Positions 1 to 6,348 are shown, counted from the stretch's first letter. The stretch is DNA of 7,816 bases from Deltaproteobacteria bacterium (GCA_026388755.1 JAPLJE010000528.1:1-7816); one strand, 5' to 3'. Program-made: numbers and translations. Notes: generated by a model from the letters alone, not told the origin.

Positions 1-363
1 CAAGCTTTTTCATGCACCAGCTGCGGAGCTCCGTATTCAGCGAAAGAAAAATGGGATGGATGGGGAGTTGAGTATAAGTCCAGAACAATGCTTTTTGGGC
101 TACCGCTGGTTCATATTTCATTCAAGTATAGGCTCAATCACCTGCCAGTTCCTGCAAGGGGAGTGATTGCGATTGGACAGTTTGGTATGGGTATCATCAC
201 TGTCTCTCAGTTCGGAATCGGTTTGATCAGTATTAGCCAGTTTATGGTTGCAGACTTTGCTCTGGCGCAATTTGCATTTGCATATTCGCTGATTGCGCAG
301 ATCGGCCTGTATATTCACACAGGGCATGGACAGTTTGTGCGAAGCATTCTGGATCTGATTTGA
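1..363 (+). CDS. 3' end of a CxxC protein with a ten-residue GQF/SQF repeat (partial)
   Basis: Frame 1 is open from the first base to a TGA at 361-363, giving 120 residues of a protein whose start lies outside the window. The visible part begins with a CTSC motif (residues 5-8), which may be half of a zinc ribbon. Next comes a polar stretch with YKSRT and then LFGLPLVHI. From about residue 58 there is a regular decapeptide repeat with Gln at every tenth residue (IGQF, VSQF, ISQF, LAQF, IAQI). I recall similar proteins in other bacteria, with a zinc ribbon, a YKSKT-LFGLPLVHI segment and then Gly/Gln-rich repeats, but I know no established function. The regular period and Gly/Ala/Ile/Phe-rich content suggest a beta-solenoid or a membrane-associated fold; this is inference. 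An internal ATG at position 88 is probably not the start, because the CxxC and Trp-rich region upstream is in frame and protein-like. It is separated from the next gene by over 400 bases. Confidence 0.75.
   Translation, partial: QAFSCTSCGAPYSAKEKWDGWGVEYKSRTMLFGLPLVHISFKYRLNHLPVPARGVIAIGQFGMGIITVSQFGIGLISISQFMVADFALAQFAFAYSLIAQIGLYIHTGHGQFVRSILDLI
172..309 (+). repeat. Five coding repeats of 30 bp (decapeptide repeat)
   Basis: The DNA encodes five consecutive ten-residue units starting IGQFGMGIIT, VSQFGIGLIS, ISQFMVADFA, LAQFAFAYSL and IAQIGL. Unit positions 2-4 follow the pattern small residue-Gln-Phe/Ile. The bases have diverged more than the protein pattern, so the repeat is old and kept by selection on the protein. 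A further GQF nine codons after the fifth unit's Gln is one or two residues out of phase and may be a decayed sixth unit. Confidence 0.8.
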
Positions 364-790
364 GGCTTCAAGTGAATAATTTCATGCTGTTTGTCTTTAA
401 CGGGGATTTCATGTGCTTTATTCATGTAATGTTAAATGCCCTTGATATGAAGGATAGAGGCAATGAAACCGGCATAGTGATTGAGGGTTCAGCAGTTCGG
501 CTACTCCCGGATCTGGCCCAGGTTCAAAACCCATGCGCTTTTTGAAAAAATAAAGGCTGCCGGTCTTTTAACAGGGGTTTGCAGTGCCTGCTCAAAAAAA
601 ACAGCAACTTTGAGATAGTGATCAATACATGGAAAATGAAATACCTTGATTATCCTGTCTATTTCAGATACAGAATTCATTCAAGCGAGTGTTGTTTTTG
701 TATTTCGAACGACTTGATACAGAGTCCTATGGTTATATACAATTTAATGGGTGGAGGATAGAATCAGTGGCTCCTCATCAGGAAAAATCA
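364..790 (+). other. Stretch of 427 bases without a convincing gene
   Basis: Short open frames here (for example 360-545 and 579-761) have no ribosome binding site I trust, and their products look like random translation. I see no tRNA and no strong terminator. GCAG-TGC-CTGC followed by an A-run near 580-597 is too short a stem to call. The right end holds a possible promoter and the binding site of the Roadblock gene. Confidence 0.6.
714..741 (+). promoter_or_regulatory. Possible sigma70-type promoter for the Roadblock/GTPase cluster
   Basis: TTGATA at 714-719 is one base from the -35 consensus. It lies 16 bases before TATACA at 736-741, a four-of-six match to the -10 consensus. Transcription would begin around 748, some 40 bases before the ATG at 791. 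The region is AT-rich and such matches occur by chance, so this is a candidate only. Confidence 0.3.
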
Positions 791-1195
791 ATGAGCTTAA
801 TGGAATACGCACTAGGGCAAGATCAGTTAGATAAAATTGAACAGATTCTTCTTACCGATCTGATTGCAAGCGGTGTTCACTGCGTCTTGCTGATTGACTT
901 TGCCGGCAACATCATTGCGCAAGGGGATAACGGACGCTCCCGGATTGATGTGTATTCTCTGGCAGCCCTTTCCGCAGCCAATTTCGGGGCTGTTGAGGCA
1001 ATGGCGAAAATTGTGGGTCAGGAAGAATTTGCCCTGCTCTTTCATAAGGGAGAAACAGGAAGTTTATACTTCAGCAAAGTGAATGACGAATTGCTGGTCA
1101 TTTCGGTATTTGGAAAAGAAATTGTTCTGGGGCTTCTGCGCATGAAAGTGGCGGATGCCATATTGAAAATCCAGCAAATTTGGAAATCCAATTAA
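791..1195 (+). CDS. Roadblock/LC7 domain protein, MglB-like
   Basis: This 134-residue protein is almost entirely one Roadblock/LC7 domain. It has an N-terminal helix (about residues 11-25), a strand around GVHCVLLIDFAG (27-38), a central helix with AALSAANFGAVEAMAK, strands around FALLFHKG and LLVISVFG, and a C-terminal helix. Proteins of this family form dimers and, as MglB, bind MglA-type GTPases as a GTPase-activating or exchange partner that sets cell polarity. I chose the ATG at 791 because AGGA lies at 780-783, seven bases before it, and the length fits the family. The same frame is open back to an ATG at 689, but that adds 34 residues unlike the domain and has no good binding site. The next gene, 41 bases downstream, encodes the matching GTPase, which supports an MglB-like role. 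Cytoplasmic. The role in polarity or surface motility is inferred from the pairing. Confidence 0.85.
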   Translation: MSLMEYALGQDQLDKIEQILLTDLIASGVHCVLLIDFAGNIIAQGDNGRSRIDVYSLAALSAANFGAVEAMAKIVGQEEFALLFHKGETGSLYFSKVNDELLVISVFGKEIVLGLLRMKVADAILKIQQIWKSN

Positions 1196-1219
1196 AATCA
1201 GGTTTTTGATGGATTTATC

Positions 1220-1227
1220 AGGAAGGA
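1220..1227 (+). promoter_or_regulatory. Ribosome binding site that fixes a TTG start
   Basis: AGGAAGGA lies nine bases before the TTG at 1237. The first in-frame ATG, at 1252, is 24 bases away, too far for this site. The residues encoded from the TTG match the usual N-terminus of MglA proteins, so both signals agree on TTG. Confidence 0.75.
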
Positions 1228-1236
1228 ATTTTTGCA

Positions 1237-1839
1237 TTGGCATTCATCAATATGAAAAACAAGGAGATTCAGGCCAAAATTGTGTATTACGGGCCTGGCA
1301 GAGGTGGGAAAACTTGCAACCTGGAGTATATCTATAAACAGTTTCGAGAGCGCATCCCTTCAGAGATAGTCAGTATTAAGACACATGGAGATCGAACCCT
1401 TTTTTTTGATTTTCTTCCATTTGAAGTTGGCAAGATTATGGGTTATACGACTCGCGTGCAACTTTACACTGTTCCGGGCCAGGTGAAATATGACGCCACT
1501 CGAAGGCTCGTTTTAAAAGGGGTTGACGGCATCGTATTTGTAGCGGATTCTTTGATGGTTCAGCGGAAAAAAAATCTGATTTCCCTAAAAAACCTTCAGA
1601 CGAACCTGGCGGCTCATAAAAAGGATATTTTTCAGGTTCCCTTGGTTATGCAATACAACAAAAGGGATCTGGATGAGCCTGGAATTCCCCTCCTATCGCT
1701 TGAAACCCTCGAGAATGATCTAAACCGCCAGTTAAAAGCCCCCTCATTTCCCGCAAGCGCAATAAAAGGGGATAATGTGGTGCTTACCCTTAAAAAAATC
1801 ATTGCCCTTACGATGGCGTCCTTTCAGAAGAGGCTATAA
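1237..1839 (+). CDS. mglA: MglA-family small Ras-like GTPase
   Basis: This 200-residue cytoplasmic GTPase aligns, from memory and without gaps, to Myxococcus MglA (195 residues) over about the first 145 residues. The P-loop is GPGRGGKT (19-26). Arg53 and Gln82 fall at the same numbers as the catalytic Arg and Gln of MglA. Switch II has TVPGQ (78-82) where ordinary Ras proteins have DxxGQ. The base-specificity motif NKRD is at 141-144 and a SAIKG motif at 174-178. The protein should bind and hydrolyse GTP and act as a polarity switch for motility or pilus machinery. The P-loop is slightly unusual: MglA usually has Leu-Cys where this has Arg22-Gly23, and Cys27 replaces Thr. The start is TTG, supported by a strong binding site and by the family-typical start AFIN. 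The upstream Roadblock gene is the likely regulator. The symbol names the family; this copy may be a paralogue with a different output. Confidence 0.9.
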   Translation: MAFINMKNKEIQAKIVYYGPGRGGKTCNLEYIYKQFRERIPSEIVSIKTHGDRTLFFDFLPFEVGKIMGYTTRVQLYTVPGQVKYDATRRLVLKGVDGIVFVADSLMVQRKKNLISLKNLQTNLAAHKKDIFQVPLVMQYNKRDLDEPGIPLLSLETLENDLNRQLKAPSFPASAIKGDNVVLTLKKIIALTMASFQKRL

Positions 1840-1854
1840 CAGGAGAAGCATTTC

Positions 1855-2541
1855 ATGGATTCAAAAAGCTTTGTTGCCAGCGACTCAGACATTGAAAAAC
1901 ATTTAGATGATTTTTTTGGTCCGGACAACCCAACCGGGCTTTCAGCTGTTGATTCAAAGATGGAAAGTCCGTCTGAGTCGCCTTTGACATCTCTGAAATC
2001 CATTGTTCTATCCATGGATTGGGAAATTACCGATCCTATTTTAAAAGAGTTTAATCAGGAGTTGAAACGGCTGAATGCTGTTTTCCAACAGGACGGGATT
2101 GTGATGAAATCGCTTCAAATACTGGAAGCGATTGGAAAGTACATCCAGAAAAATAAATCTCGGACTCACCCGGATTCCATCAGATTGCTGCAATCCATAT
2201 ATCGCGATCTGGAAATTCTTCTACTGTCCAAAGGAATTTCAGAAACTGTCAGACGGAATATTCTTATTGATGAAGTCGCTCAGTTTATGAAACTAAAGAA
2301 AAAACTGGCTGTACCTTTCAAGCCTACGACTGGATATCTTGCCGGAGAAACAGAAATAGCAACAACCTCTCCGGGTAGCCCTTCTTCTGAACCAGCGCCC
2401 CAAGCCAAGATTGTATCTGATAGTGAACGGGTGTCTTCCCTTGAAGCCGTTCTTCATGCCCTTGAAGAAATAAAAAATTACATTCATACTGAGTTCAGTA
2501 CGTTAAGAGCTGAACTTAAGTTGTTACGAAAGAGCGGATAA
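1855..2541 (+). CDS. Unrecognised helical protein with C-terminal coiled coil
   Basis: A 228-residue protein starting 15 bases after the GTPase stop, with AGGAG at 1841-1845 nine bases before the ATG, so it is probably co-transcribed and co-translated with the GTPase gene. Residues 1-45 are acidic, Ser/Pro-rich and probably disordered, with a DIEKHLDDFFG segment at 12-22 that could be a short binding motif. Residues 47-150 form a helical domain containing SMDWEITDPIL (53-63) and THPDSIRLLQSIYRDLE (104-120). I recall similar DWEI...HPDSI segments in other deltaproteobacterial proteins but know no named function. Residues 155-190 are a Pro/Ser/Thr linker. Residues 192-226 have a heptad pattern (VSSLEAVLHALEEIK, then STLRAELKLL) and should form a coiled coil. 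There is no signal peptide or membrane segment. It may be an effector or scaffold of the GTPase, suggested only by position. Confidence 0.75.
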   Translation: MDSKSFVASDSDIEKHLDDFFGPDNPTGLSAVDSKMESPSESPLTSLKSIVLSMDWEITDPILKEFNQELKRLNAVFQQDGIVMKSLQILEAIGKYIQKNKSRTHPDSIRLLQSIYRDLEILLLSKGISETVRRNILIDEVAQFMKLKKKLAVPFKPTTGYLAGETEIATTSPGSPSSEPAPQAKIVSDSERVSSLEAVLHALEEIKNYIHTEFSTLRAELKLLRKSG

Positions 2542-2553
2542 TCCGAAACGCTT

Positions 2554-2733
2554 ATGGTAATATTTTGTGAAGAATGCGGAGGAAAATATATTCTGCCGCA
2601 AAGTTTATCCGATATTCCTGCGGAATTTGAATGCCCAAAATGTCATGATATCTTTAATATTCAACAATCTGTTTTAAAAAGCATTCAAAATGAACAGATG
2701 GATGAGCAGAAGACGGATGACAAAGGGGAGTAA
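2554..2733 (+). CDS. Small zinc-ribbon protein (59 residues)
   Basis: The frame from the ATG at 2554 to the TAA at 2731-2733 encodes 59 residues. It begins MVIFCEECGGKYILP and has two CxxC knuckles, Cys5/Cys8 and Cys27/Cys30, spaced as in a zinc ribbon. The tail from about residue 43 is charged and probably unstructured. Deltaproteobacteria have many short proteins or domains of this form (xxFCEECGxKY...C..C), often at the N-terminus of regulatory or pilus-related proteins; their function is mostly unknown. It begins 12 bases after the stop of the helical protein, so it looks like the last gene of that cluster. No good Shine-Dalgarno is visible, so translation may depend on coupling to the upstream gene. 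It is easily missed because it is under 60 residues. The four Cys and their spacing make a chance frame unlikely. Confidence 0.7.
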   Translation: MVIFCEECGGKYILPQSLSDIPAEFECPKCHDIFNIQQSVLKSIQNEQMDEQKTDDKGE

Positions 2734-2845
2734 ATACTCTTCCGCTTCACTTCCTGCAATAGACGATAGATCCTGATATGACAATTCCAGCAGCCAAAGT
2801 CTATTTCGCTATTCCGGCCAAGCCTGTATACCATTGGTAAGTTGT

Positions 2846-3058
2846 TCACCTGACAGGTTTAAACGATTCTCTCTTTGTTTGATACCATTGTCTAATCAGC
2901 ATCCCCATAATCCGAAGCTTTGATGCGACACCGTATTTATCTGAAACGATAGCTGCATCTGCGCAGGACTCAATGATCTGTGATTTGCCCTTTTGTATCG
3001 CATCAGGGGGTTGCTGTGGCAAAATATTTTCAAGCTCTTTAAATCGCAACAGTTTCAA
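2846..3058 (-). CDS. Weak minus-strand ORF between cluster and ATPase gene
   Basis: Within the 350 bases between the zinc-ribbon gene and the ATPase gene, the only open frame of note is on the minus strand. It has 70 codons from a TTG at 3058 to a TGA at 2846-2848. The product is not recognised, but parts look protein-like, such as ESCADAAIVSDKYGVASKLR and then a helix-like MGMLIRQWY. Codon choice (many GAT, ATT and AAA) resembles the neighbours. Against it: no ATG, no binding site before the TTG, and an in-frame stop only six codons upstream. It could be a small divergent gene, a gene remnant or chance. The remainder of 2734-3083 shows no RNA gene or clear terminator; ATGAGG at 3068-3073 is the binding site for the ATPase gene. 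Confidence 0.25.
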   Translation of the reverse strand: MKLLRFKELENILPQQPPDAIQKGKSQIIESCADAAIVSDKYGVASKLRIMGMLIRQWYQTKRESFKPVR

Positions 3059-3083
3059 GTTTTCTGGATGAGGTTTTTAAATC

Positions 3084-5459
3084 ATGAACGCACCTGCCGC
3101 CCAAATACAGATAGATCTGAATGCCAAGATTCGTGAGGCTGAAATGTATCAGTCCATGGGGCTTCTGGAAGCCAGTCTGGAAATCTATTCTCGCTTGCTC
3201 TCAGGCTCAAGAATATCGGATCCGCAACTGAAAGAGAGTATTCAAAGCAGGGTTACTTCCCTTCGTGCGCAAATCCAGGAACTGGAGAAGGAAGATGTCG
3301 GTGTCGGTAAAGTCTCCCAGAAAGAGATTTCCATTCTTCAGACCAGCCCCATTGCTGATGAGGCCGCTGAAACGCTCATGGAAAACGCCGCCGCCTTCAA
3401 AGAGCTTGGACTAGTCAAAGAGTCTGTCGTCGAGTATGAAAAAGCATTTGCTAAGAACCCTTTTGCTCCAGATCTAATGAATCGGCTCATGGACTGTCTG
3501 TTTCAGCTGGATACCCCGCGCCAGGTTATGGATCATATTTCCAACCTGATTCGCACCCAGGGCCTTGGAAAGCTTGAACAAGCCAAGCTTGTTTTCGGCG
3601 TGGGGCTTGAGTTTGAAAAAAGGGAGCATAAGGATTGTGCAATTGAATTATATAAATCTGCTCTTGAAATGAGTCCGGGGGGCAAAGAGATCGAGTTGAG
3701 ACTGAATGCCCTTATGGCGCAACTGGCACCGGGGTCGCGTTATGATTATCTGATTAATCAAAAATTAATTTCTCCAGGGCAGCTCCAGAAGGCTCTGGTC
3801 ATGTCCCAAAAAACTCGAAAAAGCGTGGAATATGCTCTTATCGAAGGATTCCAGTTGAAAAAGGAAGATATCGGCAAATCCCTGTCCGAGTTTTACGGCT
3901 GTCCGTTCGCATCCTTTGACCCCAAACACCCCATTCCTTTTGAACTCATTCGAAGATTAAAAAAATCATTTCTGATTCATAATGTATGGGTTCCCCTGGA
4001 CTGGGGGAAAAACGTCATGAAAATCATTGTGGATGACCCGAAAGATATCCGAAAAACCGATGACATAAAAGCCCTGATCAAGATCCCCAATATTGAGCTT
4101 TTAGTGGGAATCAAAGAAGATATTATTCAGTTTATCGACCTGTTTTACGAAGAGAAGGCAGTCGAGACCACGGAATCGTCTCTTGATTATGATGAGATCG
4201 TTCCTGATATCCAATATGATGAAGAAAAAGAAGAGACGGTTGAGTCCGTGGATGAATCTACAAGCCAGGTAGTCCGTCTGGTGGATCAGATTCTAGTGAT
4301 GGCTTATCGGGGCGGTGTTTCGGACATTCATATTGAACCCTCGCCAGTGACCAACAAGACAGGGATCAGGTTTAGAGTGGATGGTGTTTGTCAGGAATAT
4401 CTGAAAGTTCCCAACTCCATGGCCAGAGGGATTCTGTCCCGGATCAAGATTATGTGCAATCTGGATATATCCGAGCGCCGACTGCCTCAGGACGGAAAAA
4501 TCAAATTCCGCAGAAAGGGGATACCTCCTTTTGAGCTTCGGGTGGCAACCATTCCATCAGCAGGCGGATTTGAAGATGCAGTATTAAGGCTTCTGGCAAA
4601 GGCCGGGGCCATGAAACTGTCACAGATGGGACTGGATGAGCGAAAGCTGAAGATCATGGAAAGGTTATTGGTTCAGCCTTATGGCTTGATTCTGGTAGTG
4701 GGCCCGACGGGTTCAGGGAAAACCACAACCCTTCATGCCGCCTTAGGCCACATCAATAAACCCGGCATCAAGATCTGGACTGCCGAAGATCCGATTGAAA
4801 TAACGCAGGACGGGCTGCGACAGGTTGAGGTAAAACCTCGAATTGGCTTGGATTTTGCCAGGGTCATGCGATCTTTTCTTCGAGCAGATCCCGATGTGAT
4901 CATGATTGGTGAAATGCGCGATAAAGAGACCGCATCCATCGGCATCGAGGCTTCCTTAACCGGGCATCTTGTGTTTTCGACCCTTCATACCAACAGCGCG
5001 CCAGAAACCATTACCCGGCTTCTGGACATGGGGATGAATCCCCTGAACTTTTCAGATGCGTTTTTGGGGGTTCTGGCCCAGCGGCTCGTCAGAACCCTTT
5101 GCACCAGCTGTCGTCAGTCCTATCATCCAACTGAGGAAGAATTTGACGATATCGTTACAGCTTATGGTTCTGAAGCCTTTAAGCTGACCGGCATTGCCAA
5201 TACTTCGGATTTTGTCCTCTATCGATCGGTAGGCTGTGATGACTGTTCCGGAAGTGGATACAAGGGCCGGATTGGAATTTTCGAACTCTTGGACGGAACC
5301 AAGGAGATCAAGCGATTGATTAAAAAACAGGCATCTGCTGAAGATATTTTTACGCTTGCTGCCAGTCAAGGGATGACCACTTTGAAACAAGATGCAATAC
5401 TAAAAGTTTTTCAAGGGCGTGCCGATATGAAAGAGGTTAACAGGGTCTGTATCGGATGA
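3084..5459 (+). CDS. GspE/PilB-type secretion or pilus ATPase with N-terminal TPR region
   Basis: A 791-residue cytoplasmic motor ATPase. GspE and PilB proteins are usually about 500-570 residues; the excess is N-terminal. Residues 12-215 hold at least three TPR-like helix pairs (about 14-45, 95-145 and 167-200). Residues 217-360 resemble the GspE N-terminal/MshEN domain (YLINQKLISPGQLQKAL, EFYGCPFASFD). An acidic linker covers about 355-393. The motor follows from about 394: RIKIMCNLDI with ERRLPQDG (453-471), Walker A GPTGSGKT (540-547), the Asp box around E568-D569, Walker B with Glu610 (IMIGEMRD, 606-613), and the His box HLVFSTLHTN (628-637). The zinc motif has Cys673/Cys676 and Cys718/Cys721. 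All catalytic motifs look intact, so it should be active as a hexamer driving assembly of a pilus or pseudopilus. The zinc motif and Walker B favour GspE/PilB (extension type) over PilT. No GspF/PilC, pilin or secretin gene is in the window, so pilus versus secretion cannot be decided. ATGAGG at 3068-3073, ten bases before the ATG, supports the start. Confidence 0.92.
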   Translation: MNAPAAQIQIDLNAKIREAEMYQSMGLLEASLEIYSRLLSGSRISDPQLKESIQSRVTSLRAQIQELEKEDVGVGKVSQKEISILQTSPIADEAAETLMENAAAFKELGLVKESVVEYEKAFAKNPFAPDLMNRLMDCLFQLDTPRQVMDHISNLIRTQGLGKLEQAKLVFGVGLEFEKREHKDCAIELYKSALEMSPGGKEIELRLNALMAQLAPGSRYDYLINQKLISPGQLQKALVMSQKTRKSVEYALIEGFQLKKEDIGKSLSEFYGCPFASFDPKHPIPFELIRRLKKSFLIHNVWVPLDWGKNVMKIIVDDPKDIRKTDDIKALIKIPNIELLVGIKEDIIQFIDLFYEEKAVETTESSLDYDEIVPDIQYDEEKEETVESVDESTSQVVRLVDQILVMAYRGGVSDIHIEPSPVTNKTGIRFRVDGVCQEYLKVPNSMARGILSRIKIMCNLDISERRLPQDGKIKFRRKGIPPFELRVATIPSAGGFEDAVLRLLAKAGAMKLSQMGLDERKLKIMERLLVQPYGLILVVGPTGSGKTTTLHAALGHINKPGIKIWTAEDPIEITQDGLRQVEVKPRIGLDFARVMRSFLRADPDVIMIGEMRDKETASIGIEASLTGHLVFSTLHTNSAPETITRLLDMGMNPLNFSDAFLGVLAQRLVRTLCTSCRQSYHPTEEEFDDIVTAYGSEAFKLTGIANTSDFVLYRSVGCDDCSGSGYKGRIGIFELLDGTKEIKRLIKKQASAEDIFTLAASQGMTTLKQDAILKVFQGRADMKEVNRVCIG

Positions 5460-5493
5460 CCCTCTTTAATCAATATTCAATTATCTTCCAGCG

Positions 5494-5597
5494 ATAGACT
5501 TTCAGAAAAGGCTTTTGGATGCGTTATCGGTCGGGGATGCACGAAAAAGTATTATCCCCTCCTGCTGCCTTTTCAAAATCATTTTCTAAAAGTCTAT
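5494..5597. repeat. Nested imperfect inverted repeat of about 100 bp
   Basis: The left arm at 5494-5512 (ATAGACTTTCAGAAAAGGC) pairs with two right-arm blocks: GCCTTTTC at 5567-5574 and TTTTCTAAAAGTCTAT at 5582-5597. There is one mismatch and a short unpaired insert between the blocks. Inside it, GGGGAT (5533-5538) pairs with ATCCCC (5554-5559). It fills most of the gap after the ATPase gene. It could be a transcription terminator for that gene, a small MITE-like element, or a structured leader of the broken regulator. No clear target-site duplication is visible. Confidence 0.55.
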
Positions 5598-5637
5598 ATT
5601 GCAGTCGCAGGATCCAGGCAATTTATAAGGTGAAAAA

Positions 5638-5841
5638 ATGAGTAAAAAAGCGCTGGTAGTGGATAACGATTTCTTTTTTGTTGAATTTTTGACGGAGATT
5701 CTCCAGAAACGCGGGTATGAAGTATTTAAGGCTTATGATGGAAAGGAAGGCATCACCAGACTTAACGAAAAACCTGTTGTAGACGTTTTATTTGTAGATT
5801 TGGTCATGCCCAAGATCGACGGCAGGCAGATGATTCAATAA
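5638..5841 (+). CDS. Truncated response-regulator receiver (5' piece of the broken gene)
   Basis: This piece encodes 67 residues: strand 1 with ALVVDND (5-11), a first helix, strand 2 (YEVFKAYDG), and strand 3 with the phosphoacceptor Asp54 in FVDLVMPKIDG. The usual acidic pair is Asp9-Asn10 rather than Asp-Asp, with Asp11 next. AAGGTGA at 5626-5632 gives a good binding site, so this piece is probably still translated. It lacks strands 4 and 5 and the switch Thr/Ser and Lys, so it is unlikely to fold or signal as a receiver. It follows the ATPase gene by 178 bases that include the inverted repeat. Confidence 0.6.
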   Translation: MSKKALVVDNDFFFVEFLTEILQKRGYEVFKAYDGKEGITRLNEKPVVDVLFVDLVMPKIDGRQMIQ

Positions 5842-5877
5842 GCGGATTTTTATATCGCAAAAGGCCCTATCGGTACC

Positions 5878-6348
5878 ATGGCCGATCATATCAACCAGTT
5901 TATGGACAGGCTGGAAAAACAGTCATTTCCGTTTTCCAATAATGAGGAAATCCTTGAACCGGTTAAACTGTACCCCCGGCTATCCACATCCGAACTGATT
6001 GATGCCATGGATTTTCAGGAAGCGATTTTTAAATGCATCGGAGTGGGAATATTTATTATAGACAAAGATGCCGTAATCATAAGAGCCAACGAACAGGGTC
6101 TGGAGATTATTCAAAAACCAATAGGGGATGTTCTGAATTGCCATATCACAACGATTTTGCCTCCCTCAGAGAAATTCAAACTTGTCGATGAGTTAAAAAA
6201 AATTGTTCGTCATCGTGAGTTGAACCAGACCGTTTTTTCAGCATCAATTGATTCCAAAAAGATTCGCAATACCGTATCGCTTCTAGAAGTGAATAATGAG
6301 AATGTCGGTTGGATCATTGTCATGGAGGAAGTGAACCAGTCGGGATAA
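5878..6348 (+). CDS. PAS-domain protein (3' piece of the broken regulator)
   Basis: This piece has 156 residues from an ATG at 5878. Residues 1-20 (MADHINQFMDRLEKQ...) look like the last helix of the receiver domain and lead into a linker. Residues 46-152 form a PAS-type sensor domain (FQEAIFKCIGVGIFIIDKDA, then VIIRANEQGLEII, ending WIIVMEEVN). No kinase, DNA-binding or output domain follows. The ATG at 5878 has only a weak AAGG about 13 bases upstream, so it was probably an internal Met of the original protein. If made, it would be a soluble PAS protein that might still bind a ligand or partner; which one cannot be told from the sequence. Confidence 0.6.
   Translation: MADHINQFMDRLEKQSFPFSNNEEILEPVKLYPRLSTSELIDAMDFQEAIFKCIGVGIFIIDKDAVIIRANEQGLEIIQKPIGDVLNCHITTILPPSEKFKLVDELKKIVRHRELNQTVFSASIDSKKIRNTVSLLEVNNENVGWIIVMEEVNQSG

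Larger units (their letters stand above)
5638..6348 (+). pseudogene. Receiver-PAS response regulator broken by an in-frame deletion
   Basis: The two open frames at 5638-5841 and 5878-6348 lie in the same frame, separated by one TAA (5839-5841). The 12 codons between them read ADFYIAKGPIGT, which looks like the strand-5 region of a receiver domain with its conserved Lys. The upstream part ends DGRQMIQ, just after the phosphorylated Asp. In receivers this Lys normally lies about 50 residues after the Asp; here it is 21, so roughly 30 codons (strand 4, helix 4 and the Thr/Ser switch) are missing. One deletion joining TA of a Tyr codon to the A before GCG would create both the gap and the stop. 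The ancestral protein was probably a receiver followed by a PAS domain. Confidence 0.65.

Noticed and set aside
261..275. Possible sigma54 promoter (TGGCGCAATTTGCA)
   Set aside because: GG and GC are eight bases apart rather than ten, and it lies inside the repeat-coding region.
505..545. tRNA-like T-arm (GGTTCAAAACCC)
   Set aside because: Only two base pairs flank the loop and no acceptor, D or anticodon arms fit around it.
360..761. Short plus-strand frames at 360-545 and 579-761
   Set aside because: No binding site, no recognisable motif, and they overlap the neighbouring real genes.
689..790. Longer N-terminus for the Roadblock protein
   Set aside because: The added 34 residues do not resemble the family, and the ATG at 791 has the better binding site.
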